Under the pieces are notes generated by a model that made no database searches, was not told where the DNA came from, and was given only the letters and a program-made list of their open reading frames with translations. Below are positions 9,142-17,942 of a stretch of DNA of 64,000 nucleotides, in pieces; the first letter of the stretch is position 1; each line of letters begins with the position of its first letter. Source of the DNA: an uncultured Rhizobiaceae group bacterium. GTDB taxonomy: Bacteria; Pseudomonadota; Alphaproteobacteria; Rhizobiales; Rhizobiaceae. The stretch spans positions 124,001 to 188,000 of the forward strand of contig CALGMR010000009.1 of assembly GCA_937958815.1 (NCBI GenBank), written 5' to 3'. The translations under genes and the position numbers were made by a program.

Positions 9142-9374
9142 CAACGCACCGGTTTGCTGGGAAGTTCATCGCCAAGACCTGCATCCTGCATCAGCCGTCT
9201 TGCTTGGGTGAGTTTGTCGCCATCGACCATAATACGTCGCGGCAGAATACCGATGGAACCATCAAGAATGCTCATGTGAGAATCGGCAACAAAATGTTCG
9301 ATCTCGGCCTCTTTTAATAAGGAGCCCGCAAAGGAAATCGTTACCGCATTGTTCGTTCGAAGAAGTTCTTCCAT
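9141..9374 (-). CDS. DUF2007 domain protein
   Basis: 77-residue protein matching the DUF2007 pattern: MEELLRTNNAV start, then AGSLLKEAEIEHFVADSHMS, and a closing RIMVDGDKLTQARRLMQDAG. The family is described as putative signal-transducing but no function is proven. A TTG seven codons upstream is possible, but the ATG fits the family start. It overlaps the downstream TrmN6-like gene by one base. Confidence 0.85.
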   Translation of the reverse strand: MEELLRTNNAVTISFAGSLLKEAEIEHFVADSHMSILDGSIGILPRRIMVDGDKLTQARRLMQDAGLGDELPSKPVR

Positions 9375-9615
9375 GCTGCTCACTCGGTTGGGCAATATCC
9401 ATATTTAACAGCATTTTGCGAAAAGTGCGAAGTCTGGTTTTCAAATGAAACGAAGCCAATTTCGATTCAAACAGCTCCAATCCTAAACATCACTTTAGTT
9501 TGATGCAGAGTTGCACAACAAGAAAGCACTCTTTGGGCTACGAAGGCTGTCAGACGAAGCTCATTTATCAAAACGAGTCTCTCAAAAACAAAAATAATCA
9601 ACCTTCGGAGTTCAA

Positions 9616-10194
9616 ATGAACACTTTTCTAAAATCAATCGCGTTAGCTGCATCCCTTTCGTTTGCGATGCCACTTGGTGCACAGGCGGCAAACTACACAA
9701 TCGACCTGTCCCACTCATTTATCAAATTTGAAACAGTGCATTTGGGCTTTTCGAAACTCTCTGGTCGGTTCAACAAATTCAATGGGACAATGACCTATGA
9801 TCCTGCCGCCGGTCCAAGCGCTCAAAGCATCAAAATCAACATCGACACCACCAGCATCGACACCAATTGGGCAGACCGCGACAAACACTTGCGCAGCGGT
9901 GACTTTTTCAATGTGGAGAAATTCACAACAGCAACTTTTGAAAGCACTGGCTATGAAGGCGACGCAAATGGCGGCACACTGAAAGGCAAACTCACATTGC
10001 TGGGCGTGAGCAAAGATATTGAGTTTCCAATCAAAAAGATTGGTGAGGGCAAAGACCCATGGGGGGGATACCGCATTGGTTTTGAAGGTGCATATACGCT
10101 CACACGTAAAGACTTCGGCATGGACTACAACCTTGGTCCTCAGGCTGAAAAAGTGGAACTGACCCTTCAAATTGAAGCAATCAAAGACAAGTAA
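9616..10194 (+). CDS. YceI family periplasmic protein
   Basis: 192 residues with a signal peptide (MNTFLKSIALAASLSFAMPLGAQA, cleavage after residue about 24). The mature part is the YceI lipocalin-like barrel: YTIDLSHSFIKFETVHLGFSK at the N-terminus and the GYRIGFEGAYTLTRKDFGM strand near the end. YceI proteins bind isoprenoid chains or amphiphiles. GGAG six bases before ATG 9616 supports the start. A cytochrome b561 follows, a pairing seen elsewhere and suggestive of quinone-related redox work. Confidence 0.92.
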   Translation: MNTFLKSIALAASLSFAMPLGAQAANYTIDLSHSFIKFETVHLGFSKLSGRFNKFNGTMTYDPAAGPSAQSIKINIDTTSIDTNWADRDKHLRSGDFFNVEKFTTATFESTGYEGDANGGTLKGKLTLLGVSKDIEFPIKKIGEGKDPWGGYRIGFEGAYTLTRKDFGMDYNLGPQAEKVELTLQIEAIKDK

Positions 10195-10200
10195 GTTTAT

Positions 10201-10233
10201 GGTCGCCTGAACAAATTGTTCGGGCGGCCTTTT
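10201..10233 (+). terminator. Rho-independent terminator after the YceI gene
   Basis: Arms 10201-10213 and 10217-10229 pair over 13 bases (two G-U pairs) with a 3-base loop, followed by four T. It starts 6 bases after the YceI stop, so the cytochrome gene at 10253 is read either through it or from its own promoter. Confidence 0.75.
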
Positions 10234-10252
10234 CCATGTTTGGAGCAGCACA

Positions 10253-10792
10253 ATGAATGGCGAAAACGCAAAGGATAGGTTTCCGCACACCACCAAAATT
10301 TTGCATTGGTTGATTGCTCTTCACATGATTGGATTGATCGCGCTTGGCTGGTGGATGATCGATCTTTCCTTTTATTCCAGCTGGTATTATCTCGCACCGT
10401 TTTTGCACAAAGCATTTGGTATTGTCGTTTTCATTCTGGGACTCGTCTTGTTGATCGCGCGGTTTCGAAAACGCCCTGCCCCTATGAAAACGCATTCTGG
10501 GCTGGAGCATGTGGCATCGAAAATTGCCCATTGTCTATTGTTTGCGAGCGTTATCACCATTCCGATCAGTGGATATATTTTTACAACCTACACTGGAGAG
10601 CCTGTTTCGTTCTTCGATTTTTTCGATATTCCAGCCGTTCTTTCTGTGTCTGAGACTGTGCGCGACTGGGCAATCGATTTTCACATCTACGCATCATACG
10701 GACTATTAGCCGTTATCAGCGCCCATGCAGGTGGAGCATTGAAGCATCATTTCATCGACCGCGATCGCACATTGAGGCGTATGACGTGGTGA
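10253..10792 (+). CDS. Cytochrome b561 family protein
   Basis: 179-residue integral membrane di-heme cytochrome with four predicted helices. Candidate heme-ligand histidines sit in KILHWLIALHMIGL, LHKAFGIVVF and the last helix IYASYGLLAVISAHAGGALKHH. The family transfers electrons between quinol and superoxide or periplasmic partners. GGAG six bases upstream of ATG 10253 supports the start. It follows the YceI gene on the same strand, with a terminator hairpin between them. Confidence 0.9.
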   Translation: MNGENAKDRFPHTTKILHWLIALHMIGLIALGWWMIDLSFYSSWYYLAPFLHKAFGIVVFILGLVLLIARFRKRPAPMKTHSGLEHVASKIAHCLLFASVITIPISGYIFTTYTGEPVSFFDFFDIPAVLSVSETVRDWAIDFHIYASYGLLAVISAHAGGALKHHFIDRDRTLRRMTW

Positions 10793-10906
10793 ATGTGCTG
10801 GGAAGTTTGGCTGTGACACGTCACCACTGTGATGTCGTTTCAACTTGTGAAAACGCGCACAAAAACGTATCTCACATGCTAACAGACACTAGACGAGTGC
10901 TTTAAC

Positions 10907-11923
10907 ATGGGCGTTGTAGTTTCAATTGATGAAGGCCGAACTCCGCAGGCCAGTGTAAAGCCACTTGTTGACCTTACAAAAGCCGATATGGGCCGCGTGA
11001 ACAGTTTCATCCTATCGAAGACCGGGTCAGACGTTGAAATGATCCCCGAAGTTGCAAAACATCTGATCGATTCCGGCGGAAAGCGCCTGCGTCCTATGCT
11101 CACTCTCGCAGCTGCACAATTGTGTGGCTATGAAGGTGATGGCCACATCACACTCGCTGCCAGTGTTGAATTCATGCACACGGCCACCTTGCTGCATGAT
11201 GATGTGGTAGATGAAAGCGATATGCGTCGCGGCAAACAGTCTGCCCGCATGGTCTGGGGCAATCAGGCCAGTGTTCTCGTTGGTGACTTTCTGCTGGGGC
11301 AAGCGTTTCGCATGATGGTGGATGCAGGCTCTATGGAAGCGCTGGAAGTTCTGTCCACCGCGTCTATGGTGATTGCAGAAGGTGAAGTGATGCAGCTGTC
11401 TGCTGCCCAAAGCATGGAAACCACGGAAGACGATTATCTGACTGTGATCCGCTCTAAAACCGCGGCGTTGTTTTCCGCTGCGGCGGAAGTTGGCCCTATT
11501 CTTGCGGGGTCCGAAAAGCCCGTGCGTGACGCCTTTCGCTCTTATGGCATAAACCTCGGTCTCGCCTTCCAGCTTGTGGATGATGCGCTCGATTATGGCG
11601 GTTCAAAAGCAGACCTTGGTAAAAATGTTGGCGATGATTTTTATGAAGGCAAAATCACGCTTCCTGTATTGTTGGCTTACCGTCGCGGCAGTGAAGAAGA
11701 ACGCGAGTTCTGGCGTGATGCTATGGAAAGCGATGCATCCGATGAAGCAGCTTTGAAGAAGGCCATGGAATTACTGTCACACCATAACGCCATTGCAGAC
11801 ACTGTGGCGCGCGCAAAACACTATGGTGAAATTGCACGCGATGCCCTTGCCCCATTGCCCGCGAGCGATCTCAAACAAGCCCTGTTGGATGTTGTGGAAT
11901 TTTGCGTCAGCCGCGTAAATTAG
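10907..11923 (+). CDS. ispB: Long-chain polyprenyl diphosphate synthase (IspB/DdsA type)
   Basis: 338-residue trans-prenyltransferase that extends farnesyl diphosphate to the C40-C50 tail of ubiquinone. The first Asp-rich motif DDVVDESDMRRG starts at residue 98 and the second, LVDDALDYGG, is near residue 225; GGKRLRPML near residue 57 binds the substrate. The chain length (octa-, nona- or decaprenyl) is not readable with confidence; decaprenyl is usual in alphaproteobacteria. Together with ubiA at the left edge it points to ubiquinone synthesis. Confidence 0.94.
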   Translation: MGVVVSIDEGRTPQASVKPLVDLTKADMGRVNSFILSKTGSDVEMIPEVAKHLIDSGGKRLRPMLTLAAAQLCGYEGDGHITLAASVEFMHTATLLHDDVVDESDMRRGKQSARMVWGNQASVLVGDFLLGQAFRMMVDAGSMEALEVLSTASMVIAEGEVMQLSAAQSMETTEDDYLTVIRSKTAALFSAAAEVGPILAGSEKPVRDAFRSYGINLGLAFQLVDDALDYGGSKADLGKNVGDDFYEGKITLPVLLAYRRGSEEEREFWRDAMESDASDEAALKKAMELLSHHNAIADTVARAKHYGEIARDALAPLPASDLKQALLDVVEFCVSRVN

Positions 11924-12071
11924 CAATTGCCTAACTGTGAATTCAAGAAGGCGTGTCTTTGCACGGTTTGGCTTGTTCAGAATCACGAAAACGGTCATGG
12001 TAAGGCCCTATTGTCATGCATGATTTGGTTTTAACCATTTCGGGTGGCAACACGGGGTTTGAGGAGTGACT

Positions 12072-13847
12072 ATGAAGACTGTTCGGGGACTTTTAAATTC
12101 AAAAACATTACGCGCTTTGGCGGTAGGTTCTGTGCTGTCCGCATTGTCGTCAGCGCAAGGCTTTGCCCAAGACAAAGCTGCTGAACAAATTGTTCCCAGC
12201 AGCAGTTTGGCAGGGAATTATCTCGCAGCGCGTATTGCCTCGACCGACAAAGACACCGCAAATGCTGTGGCGTTCTACCGCCAAGCCATTGCTTTAGACC
12301 CCGACAATGTGGATTTGAAACTGAAAGCCTTTTTGAATTTCATCGCCAATGGCGATTTTGAAGAAGGTGTGACAACAGGGCGAGACATTATCAAAGCGGG
12401 CAATGAGCCCGAAGTGGTCAACATCATTCTGTCTGTAGACGATATTCGTCGCAAAAACTGGGTTGGCTCAGAACGCAATCTCACCAAAGACTGGCGCAGC
12501 GCTTTGGACCGTCTGATGGCTGGCCTCGTGCGCAGCTGGTCGAAAATCGGTCAGAAGAAAAATGAGGAAGCGATGAAAATCGTGGATGAGCTGAAAGGCC
12601 CAGCATGGTTTGATTTGTTTGCCCAATATCATGGCGGATTGATCGCCCTGAATGCTGGCGATACCAAAGGGGCTGTGAAACGCCTCACAACAGCTTTTCA
12701 AAACCGCGCTGGTGGCCAAGCGGCAAACGAGACCTACACGCGCATAATTTCTGCCCTTGCATTTGCTCACTTTAAAGATGGCAATACGGATCAGGCCAAG
12801 AAAATACTCGCAGAAGGGTTGAAGCTGCAACCTCAAAGCCCCGTATTTACAAAGAGCCTGGATTCGCTGAACGCGGGCAAAGCTCCCAACTTTGGTGTGG
12901 TGACACCGCAGCGCGGTGCTGCGGAAGTGTTCCTCAACCTCGGTACAGCCTTGAACAAAGAAGGTGGTCAACAATTCGCGCGCATCTATATGCAATTGGC
13001 GCGCACTCTGGCCCCCAAAGACGATGCTGTTCTGGCTGAATTGGCGCAATTGCTGGACGCTCAAGGCCTCATTGCGGAAGCAAACGAGTTGTTCAGTGGC
13101 ATCGGTGAGAAATCGCCTTACTACCGCATTGCCCGTTTGGAAATTGCGCTCAATCTCGATGAGTTGGAAAATCTTGATGCTGCCAAAGCCGAGATGGAAA
13201 GCTTGTTGGAAAGTGATCCCGATGACCTCGTCGCCTATCTTTCTTACGGTTCAGTTCTGGCGCGCCATGAAAAGTTCAATGATGCTGCTGCCGTATATCA
13301 AAGAGTTATTGATCGCATTGAAAAACCAACGCGCATTCACTGGAACCTCTTTTACCGTCAGGGCATTGCATTTGAACGCACCAAGCAGTGGCCAAAGGCG
13401 GAAGCAGCTTTCAAGAAATCCCTTGAACTTCTGCCGGACCAGCCAAGCGTTTTGAACTATCTCGGCTACTCCTGGATTGATATGAATATCAATCTTGATG
13501 AAGGGTTGGAAATGATCCGAAAAGCGGTCTCTTTGCGTCCCAATGACGGATATATGGTCGACAGTCTGGGATGGGCGTTTTATCGCCTTGGGCGCTTCGA
13601 TGAAGCGGTTGTGCAATTGGAACGTGCTGTGGAACTGCGCCCGAGCGACCCAACAATCAATGATCACCTTGGCGACGCCTATTGGAAAGCTGGCCGAAAG
13701 CTTGAAGCTTCATTCCAATGGCAACACGCTTTGGCGTTGGAACCGCCTGAAGGAGATGCCCCGCGCATTGAGGCCAAATTGAAAGACGGACTTGATGTTG
13801 TGGAGCAAAAAGAAACTGCCGAAGAAAAAAGCCCTGACAAGGGCTGA
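12072..13847 (+). CDS. Exported tetratricopeptide repeat protein
   Basis: 591 residues: a signal peptide (hydrophobic stretch ALAVGSVLSALSSAQGFAQ), then multiple TPR units. The clearest lie near residues 65-95 (NAVAFYRQAIALDPDN), 435-470 and 495-560 (GWAFYRLGRFDEAVVQLERA, then YWKAGRKLEASFQWQHAL). TPR arrays mediate protein-protein contacts, here probably in the periplasm. GAGGAG five bases before ATG 12072 is preferred to the GTG at 12066. It ends 17 bases before ispE; adjacency to ispE is common in rhizobia. The specific role is unknown. Confidence 0.88.
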   Translation: MKTVRGLLNSKTLRALAVGSVLSALSSAQGFAQDKAAEQIVPSSSLAGNYLAARIASTDKDTANAVAFYRQAIALDPDNVDLKLKAFLNFIANGDFEEGVTTGRDIIKAGNEPEVVNIILSVDDIRRKNWVGSERNLTKDWRSALDRLMAGLVRSWSKIGQKKNEEAMKIVDELKGPAWFDLFAQYHGGLIALNAGDTKGAVKRLTTAFQNRAGGQAANETYTRIISALAFAHFKDGNTDQAKKILAEGLKLQPQSPVFTKSLDSLNAGKAPNFGVVTPQRGAAEVFLNLGTALNKEGGQQFARIYMQLARTLAPKDDAVLAELAQLLDAQGLIAEANELFSGIGEKSPYYRIARLEIALNLDELENLDAAKAEMESLLESDPDDLVAYLSYGSVLARHEKFNDAAAVYQRVIDRIEKPTRIHWNLFYRQGIAFERTKQWPKAEAAFKKSLELLPDQPSVLNYLGYSWIDMNINLDEGLEMIRKAVSLRPNDGYMVDSLGWAFYRLGRFDEAVVQLERAVELRPSDPTINDHLGDAYWKAGRKLEASFQWQHALALEPPEGDAPRIEAKLKDGLDVVEQKETAEEKSPDKG

Positions 13848-13864
13848 TCGACAGGTCGTTTGAT

Positions 13865-14716
13865 ATGGAGCGCCTTGCACGGGCCAAAATCAATCTGGCG
13901 CTTCATGTTACGGGACAACGCGACGACGGCTATCATCTGATTGACAGTCTGGTCACTTTCGCAAATTTCGGGGATGATGTTTCGGTCTCTCCTGCTGCGG
14001 AATTGACCCTTTCGATGGACGGTCCGTTTGCCCACGAATTGGACGCGTCTGAAAACAACCTTGTTTCGAAAGCTGCAAGGCAGTTGCTTGGTTTGAAAGG
14101 TGGGGCAAAATCTGGTGCCGCCATCCATTTGACCAAAAACCTGCCTGTGGCTTCTGGTGTGGGCGGTGGTTCCGCCGATGCCGCTGCTGCACTTTCCGTA
14201 CTTATAGACCTCTGGGGCATTTCGCCAGAAGCTGATGAACTCCACACGCTTGCACTACAATTGGGAGCCGATGTCCCCATGTGCCTTGCAGGAAAGCCAT
14301 GTATCGCGCGGGGTATCGGCGACGAACTCCATCCCGTCTCTTTGCCATCGATGAACATTGTTTTGGTGAATCCACTTATTTCAGTCTCCACACCAACGGT
14401 GTTCAATGCATTGTCACAGAAGAACAACCCACCATTGGAAGACGTCAAACATTTTGCCGATGTCGAAAGTTGTGTTGAGTATCTGAAACGACAAAGAAAC
14501 GATCTGCTTTTGCCTTCACTCTCTTTGACGCCTGAGATTGGAGAGGCTTTGAATGCTCTCATAAAGTCTGGAGCAGATTTTGTGTCTATGTCAGGTTCCG
14601 GTGCCACCTGTTTTGGTGTCTATTCAGAAAAAACCGAAGAGTCTGAAAAAGCCGCTTCCAATATTCAAAGGCAACACCCCACATGGTGGGTTCAATCCAC
14701 CACAACCAGTGAATGA
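13865..14716 (+). CDS. ispE: 4-(cytidine 5'-diphospho)-2-C-methyl-D-erythritol kinase IspE
   Basis: ATP-dependent phosphorylation of CDP-methylerythritol in the MEP route to isopentenyl diphosphate. 283 residues, GHMP kinase fold. ARAKINLALHVTGQRDDGYH at the N-terminus holds the catalytic Lys, and LPVASGVGGGSADAAAAL near residue 100 is the ATP-binding glycine loop; SGSGATCFGVY near residue 245 is the third GHMP motif. It supplies the isoprenoid units that ispB and ubiA use later. It follows the TPR gene by 17 bases. Confidence 0.96.
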   Translation: MERLARAKINLALHVTGQRDDGYHLIDSLVTFANFGDDVSVSPAAELTLSMDGPFAHELDASENNLVSKAARQLLGLKGGAKSGAAIHLTKNLPVASGVGGGSADAAAALSVLIDLWGISPEADELHTLALQLGADVPMCLAGKPCIARGIGDELHPVSLPSMNIVLVNPLISVSTPTVFNALSQKNNPPLEDVKHFADVESCVEYLKRQRNDLLLPSLSLTPEIGEALNALIKSGADFVSMSGSGATCFGVYSEKTEESEKAASNIQRQHPTWWVQSTTTSE

Positions 14717-14723
14717 GCACATT

Positions 14724-15272
14724 ATGGGCATCGATACAAACCGCACTTTCATTCCTGTCTCTATTGCCGTTCTCACAGTCTCAGATACGCGCACGCTGGC
14801 CGACGATAAATCTGGAAACGTGCTGGCTGGGCGCATTGAGGACGCTGGGCATAAGCTCGCTGACCGCACCATTGTCACGGACGATGTGAAGGCCATTCAA
14901 GCGCAGGTTCAACAATGGGTGCATGACGATGACATTGACGTTGTCATCACCACAGGCGGAACCGGGTTTACAGGCCGCGATGTGACACCTGATGCTCTTG
15001 AGCCATTGTTTGACAAACACATGGACGGATTTTCCATAGCGTTTCACCAAATGAGTTACGAGAAGATCAAAACTTCTACCATTCAATCTCGTGCAACGGC
15101 CGGTCTCATTGGGTCGACTTTCGTGTTTTGCCTTCCAGGCTCTCCAGGTGCCTGTAAAGACGGTTGGGATGGTATTTTAAAATTTCAACTCGATTATCGC
15201 CACACACCGTGCAATTTCGTCGAAATCATGCCCCGCTTGGACGAGCACTTGAAACGCGGTGCCGCAAAATAA
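14724..15272 (+). CDS. moaB: Molybdenum cofactor biosynthesis protein MoaB
   Basis: 182-residue MoaB/Mog-fold protein that adenylylates or binds molybdopterin in molybdenum cofactor synthesis. TVSDTRTLADDKSG and TTGGTGFTGRDVTPDALEPL are the family signatures, and FCLPGSPGACKDGWD is the C-terminal nucleotide loop. The frame is open upstream inside ispE, but ATG 14724, 7 bases after the ispE stop, gives the standard N-terminus. No other molybdenum cofactor gene is in the window. Confidence 0.93.
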   Translation: MGIDTNRTFIPVSIAVLTVSDTRTLADDKSGNVLAGRIEDAGHKLADRTIVTDDVKAIQAQVQQWVHDDDIDVVITTGGTGFTGRDVTPDALEPLFDKHMDGFSIAFHQMSYEKIKTSTIQSRATAGLIGSTFVFCLPGSPGACKDGWDGILKFQLDYRHTPCNFVEIMPRLDEHLKRGAAK

Positions 15273-15335
15273 ACTTTTGCTCGCGAAAACGTGCAGCCCC
15301 CTTCCCTTGAAATAATCCCATCATTTCCTATTTTT

Positions 15336-15350
15336 GTTCTTGTAATGTTC
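15336..15350. promoter_or_regulatory. SOS (LexA) box, GTTC-N7-GTTC
   Basis: GTTC at 15336-15339 and GTTC at 15347-15350, separated by seven bases, exactly match the direct-repeat LexA box of alphaproteobacteria. It lies 57 bases upstream of the radical SAM gene start, suitable for repression of its promoter. Confidence 0.75.
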
Positions 15351-15377
15351 TCATTTTGAGAATAGGAATATATTCAA

Positions 15378-15392
15378 GAACATACTCTGAAT
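15378..15392. promoter_or_regulatory. Possible second SOS half-matched box, GAAC-N7-GAAT
   Basis: GAAC at 15378-15381 and GAAT at 15389-15392 are seven bases apart, the inverse orientation of the LexA box with one mismatch. It lies between the perfect box and the start codon. It could be a weaker second site or chance. Confidence 0.35.
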
Positions 15393-15406
15393 ACGGGAGA
15401 TGCGTC

Positions 15407-16576
15407 ATGGTTGGAACACTTGAAACGATACATAAAGCAGATGCCCATGCATTTGCTCCAGGTGGCAGTGCTGCGCAAATGGACAGCGTCGTCGAACGTT
15501 CTGGAATGCGCATCCAAGACATGCGCCGCCGCGGTCGTGCAGCTGGTCTAAACCCGACAGGGCGTTTTGAAGCAAAAACACGCTATGGTTTTGACGATGG
15601 TTGGCAAACACTAGATGAGTTGCCTGCGTTCAAGACAGAAGTGACCACTGAAACGCCGCGCACAATCATTGCAAAGAACGATTCTCCTGACATTCCATTT
15701 GACCGCTCAATCAATCCCTACCGCGGGTGTGAACATGGATGTGTTTATTGTTTTGCGCGTCCTACCCACGCCTATATGGGGCTTTCTGCGGGGCTAGACT
15801 TTGAATCCAAACTGTTTGCCAAGCCCAATGCTGCAAAACTGTTGCGCAAAGAACTGGCCAAGCCGGGCTATGAAGTGAAATCAATGGCCATGGGAACAAA
15901 CACGGACCCTTATCAGCCCATCGAAAAACAATGGCGCGTGACCCGCGAGATTTTGGAAGTTTTGGAAGAAACCAACCACCCCGTTGGAATTGTCACCAAA
16001 TCTTCACTCATTACCCGTGACATCGACATCCTCTCTCGTATGGCTGAAAAGGGCTTGGCGCGGGTGGCTGTGTCTGTCACATCGCTGGACAGACGTTTGT
16101 CGCGGGCCATGGAGCCCCGTGCAGCAACGCCAAGCTTGCGCCTTGATACAATCAGACAATTGTCCGATGCGGGTATTCCCACATCCGTCATGGTCGCGCC
16201 TGTGGTGCCTGCGCTCACGGACCATGAGATGGAGCGTATATTGGATGCTGCAAAAGCGAATGGTGCTCTTGATGCCGGATATATTTTGTTGCGTTTGCCC
16301 AATGAAGTGAGTGGTTTGTTTAAAGAGTGGCTGTTGCGGCATTATCCAGACAAATACACCCATGTGCTGTCACTCCTGCGCTCAATGCGGAATGGCAAAG
16401 ACAATGATCCTGAGTTTGGTTCACGGATGCGCGGAGTTGGCCCTTATGCTTGGCAGCTTGGACGTCGCTTCGATCTTGCGAGCAAAAAATTGGGGTTGTC
16501 TCACATGCGCATGAGCCTGCGCACCGACCGCTTTACACCTCCTGCATTGGCAGGTGCGCAATTGTCACTGTTCTGA
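15407..16576 (+). CDS. PA0069 family radical SAM protein (SplB-like)
   Basis: 389-residue radical SAM enzyme. The cluster motif is CEHGCVYC, followed by FARPTHAYMGLSAGLDFESK, which defines the PA0069 group of COG1533, relatives of spore photoproduct lyase. TNTDPYQPIEKQWRVTREIL and the SVTSLD strand are also typical. The reaction is unproven; relationship to a thymine-dimer repair enzyme and the SOS box upstream suggest a DNA-damage role. GGGAG before ATG 15407 supports this start over the TTG at 15356. rnhB follows on the same strand. Confidence 0.9.
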   Translation: MVGTLETIHKADAHAFAPGGSAAQMDSVVERSGMRIQDMRRRGRAAGLNPTGRFEAKTRYGFDDGWQTLDELPAFKTEVTTETPRTIIAKNDSPDIPFDRSINPYRGCEHGCVYCFARPTHAYMGLSAGLDFESKLFAKPNAAKLLRKELAKPGYEVKSMAMGTNTDPYQPIEKQWRVTREILEVLEETNHPVGIVTKSSLITRDIDILSRMAEKGLARVAVSVTSLDRRLSRAMEPRAATPSLRLDTIRQLSDAGIPTSVMVAPVVPALTDHEMERILDAAKANGALDAGYILLRLPNEVSGLFKEWLLRHYPDKYTHVLSLLRSMRNGKDNDPEFGSRMRGVGPYAWQLGRRFDLASKKLGLSHMRMSLRTDRFTPPALAGAQLSLF

Positions 16577-16688
16577 CACACGAATTCGCTGCAGTGTTTT
16601 TGCAGTGAAGCAGTAACGTTTTTCTTTTCCCCGAGAACATGCGTTGCGAAAATCGTTGATGACACTGCCTCGTACCATCAACGACCAC

Positions 16689-16755
16689 TTGCAGAGAATC
16701 GATGGCATGGTTACAGCCCCGTTCCATGAGCAACACACCCATCGATTCTCTGCAA
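16689..16755. repeat. 17-bp perfect inverted repeat around the rnhB start
   Basis: Arm 16689-16705 (ttgcagagaatcgatgg) is the exact reverse complement of 16739-16755, with a 33-base loop. Inside the loop, catgg (16706-16710) and ccatg (16724-16728) pair again. Both candidate start codons of rnhB (16702 and 16726) lie within the structure, so an RNA hairpin here could limit translation. A protein operator is the alternative. Confidence 0.7.
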
Positions 16756-17415
16756 TTTTTCGAATTTAATTTCGATTCAAAGGCCAAACCAGATTTCCGC
16801 CATGAACGCTGGTTGAATGACCATGGTGCAAAATGCGTCTGTGGCGTGGATGAAGCTGGCAGAGGCCCTCTCGCAGGCCCTGTGACAGCAGCAGCAGTCA
16901 TTTTGGACCCAACCAACATTCCAGAGGGGCTGCATGATTCTAAAAAACTTAGCGAGAAAAAAAGACGCGCGTTGTTTTTCGAAATTCTGAACAGTTCCAT
17001 TGTCTCGTTTGCCAACATTGGTGCACCAACAATTGACAAGATCAATATTCGTGAAGCTTCGCTTCTTGCAATGTCGGACAGTGTTCGCGGCCTGAATGCA
17101 CATGTTGATTTTGCTTTGATTGATGGCAATGCACTTCCCCACAACCTGCCCTGCCCTGCCGCAGCTCTGGTCAAAGGGGATGCGCGATCACTCTCCATTG
17201 CAGCCGCATCTATCGTGGCGAAAGTTGTTCGCGATCAGATGATGATTGAGCTCGACAAACTTTATCAGGGGTATGGATTGGCTGGACACAAGGGCTATCC
17301 GACAAAAGCCCATCGCGAAGCTGTTTTGGAACTTGGCCCAAGTGCAATACATCGGCGCAGTTTTGCGCCTGTTGCAGCTGCCTTAAACACGAAAAAGCCC
17401 GGCTCAGAAATCTGA
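16726..17415 (+). CDS. rnhB: Ribonuclease HII
   Basis: Endonuclease that cuts RNA in RNA-DNA hybrids and removes single ribonucleotides from DNA. 229 residues from ATG 16726 (237 if ATG 16702 is used). VDEAGRGPLAGPV holds the first catalytic Asp-Glu pair, DSKKLSEKKR follows, ALIDGNALP carries the third acid, and SIAAASIVAKVVRD and the GHKGYPTKAH loop complete the active site. No clear ribosome binding site is seen, and the start lies in a strong inverted repeat. The 3' end is part of a bidirectional terminator shared with atpF. Confidence 0.94.
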   Translation: MSNTPIDSLQFFEFNFDSKAKPDFRHERWLNDHGAKCVCGVDEAGRGPLAGPVTAAAVILDPTNIPEGLHDSKKLSEKKRRALFFEILNSSIVSFANIGAPTIDKINIREASLLAMSDSVRGLNAHVDFALIDGNALPHNLPCPAAALVKGDARSLSIAAASIVAKVVRDQMMIELDKLYQGYGLAGHKGYPTKAHREAVLELGPSAIHRRSFAPVAAALNTKKPGSEI

Positions 17416-17426
17416 ACCGGGCTTTT
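17393..17426. terminator. Bidirectional terminator between rnhB and atpF
   Basis: Arms 17393-17407 and 17412-17426 pair over 15 bases with one G-U, around an AAAT loop. T runs follow on both strands, so it can end rnhB (plus) and the F0 operon (minus). The left arm lies inside the last codons of rnhB. Confidence 0.85.
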
Positions 17427-17452
17427 CAATTTTCAGATCGTTTGGACGCTTA

Positions 17453-17932
17453 TCAGTTCATCCGCGCTTTAACTTCAGCAAGGCTCTTTTTGAACATGTC
17501 GCCGCCAGTGGCGCCGGACATCTTTTTGCCCATCAAGTTTTGAGCCGCTTCTACTGCCACATCAACTGCTGCAGCTTTCACTTCAGCGATGGCTTGTCCT
17601 TCGGCCTGAGCGATCTTTTGCTCAGCAATAGCTGTACGACGCGTGACATATTCTTCTGTCTTGCGCTCTGCATCTGCTTTCAATGCATCAGCTTCACGCT
17701 TTGCAGATGAAACGATGGTTTCAGCCTCAGCTTCAGCTTCCTTACGCTTGCGCTGATATTCTGCGAGCAATTGCTGTGCCTCTTCACGCAAACGGCGCGC
17801 CTCTTCAAGATCGTTTCGGATCTTGTCAGAACGTCCGTCAAGAGCCTTGCCAATCATGCCAGGCACTTTGAAATAGGCGATCACTACGAAGAAAATGATC
17901 AGAGCGATCAATGACCAAAAGGTTGCGTCCAT
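17453..17932 (-). CDS. atpF: ATP synthase F0 subunit b
   Basis: 159-residue peripheral-stalk subunit joining F0 to F1. One N-terminal membrane helix (FWSLIALIIFFVVIAYF) is followed by a long charged coiled coil (DLEEARRLREEAQQLLAEYQ and onward). AGGAG 7 bases before ATG 17932 supports the start. It is the last gene of the operon atpI-atpB-atpE-atpG-atpF; alphaproteobacteria keep F1 genes in another locus, and none are here. Confidence 0.95.
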   Translation of the reverse strand: MDATFWSLIALIIFFVVIAYFKVPGMIGKALDGRSDKIRNDLEEARRLREEAQQLLAEYQRKRKEAEAEAETIVSSAKREADALKADAERKTEEYVTRRTAIAEQKIAQAEGQAIAEVKAAAVDVAVEAAQNLMGKKMSGATGGDMFKKSLAEVKARMN

Positions 17933-17942
17933 GATGTGGCTC

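Noticed and set aside
12468..13064. Long minus-strand frame of 198 codons inside the TPR gene
   Set aside because: It is the shadow of a strong coding frame on the plus strand, with an improbable Cys/Phe/Arg-rich product and no family pattern.
13679..14245. Minus-strand frame of 188 codons across the TPR-ispE junction
   Set aside because: Overlaps two well-supported genes on the other strand and shows no recognisable motif.
16689..16755. Attachment site or transposon end
   Set aside because: No integrase or transposase nearby and no target duplication; the repeat sits at a gene start in a conserved neighbourhood.
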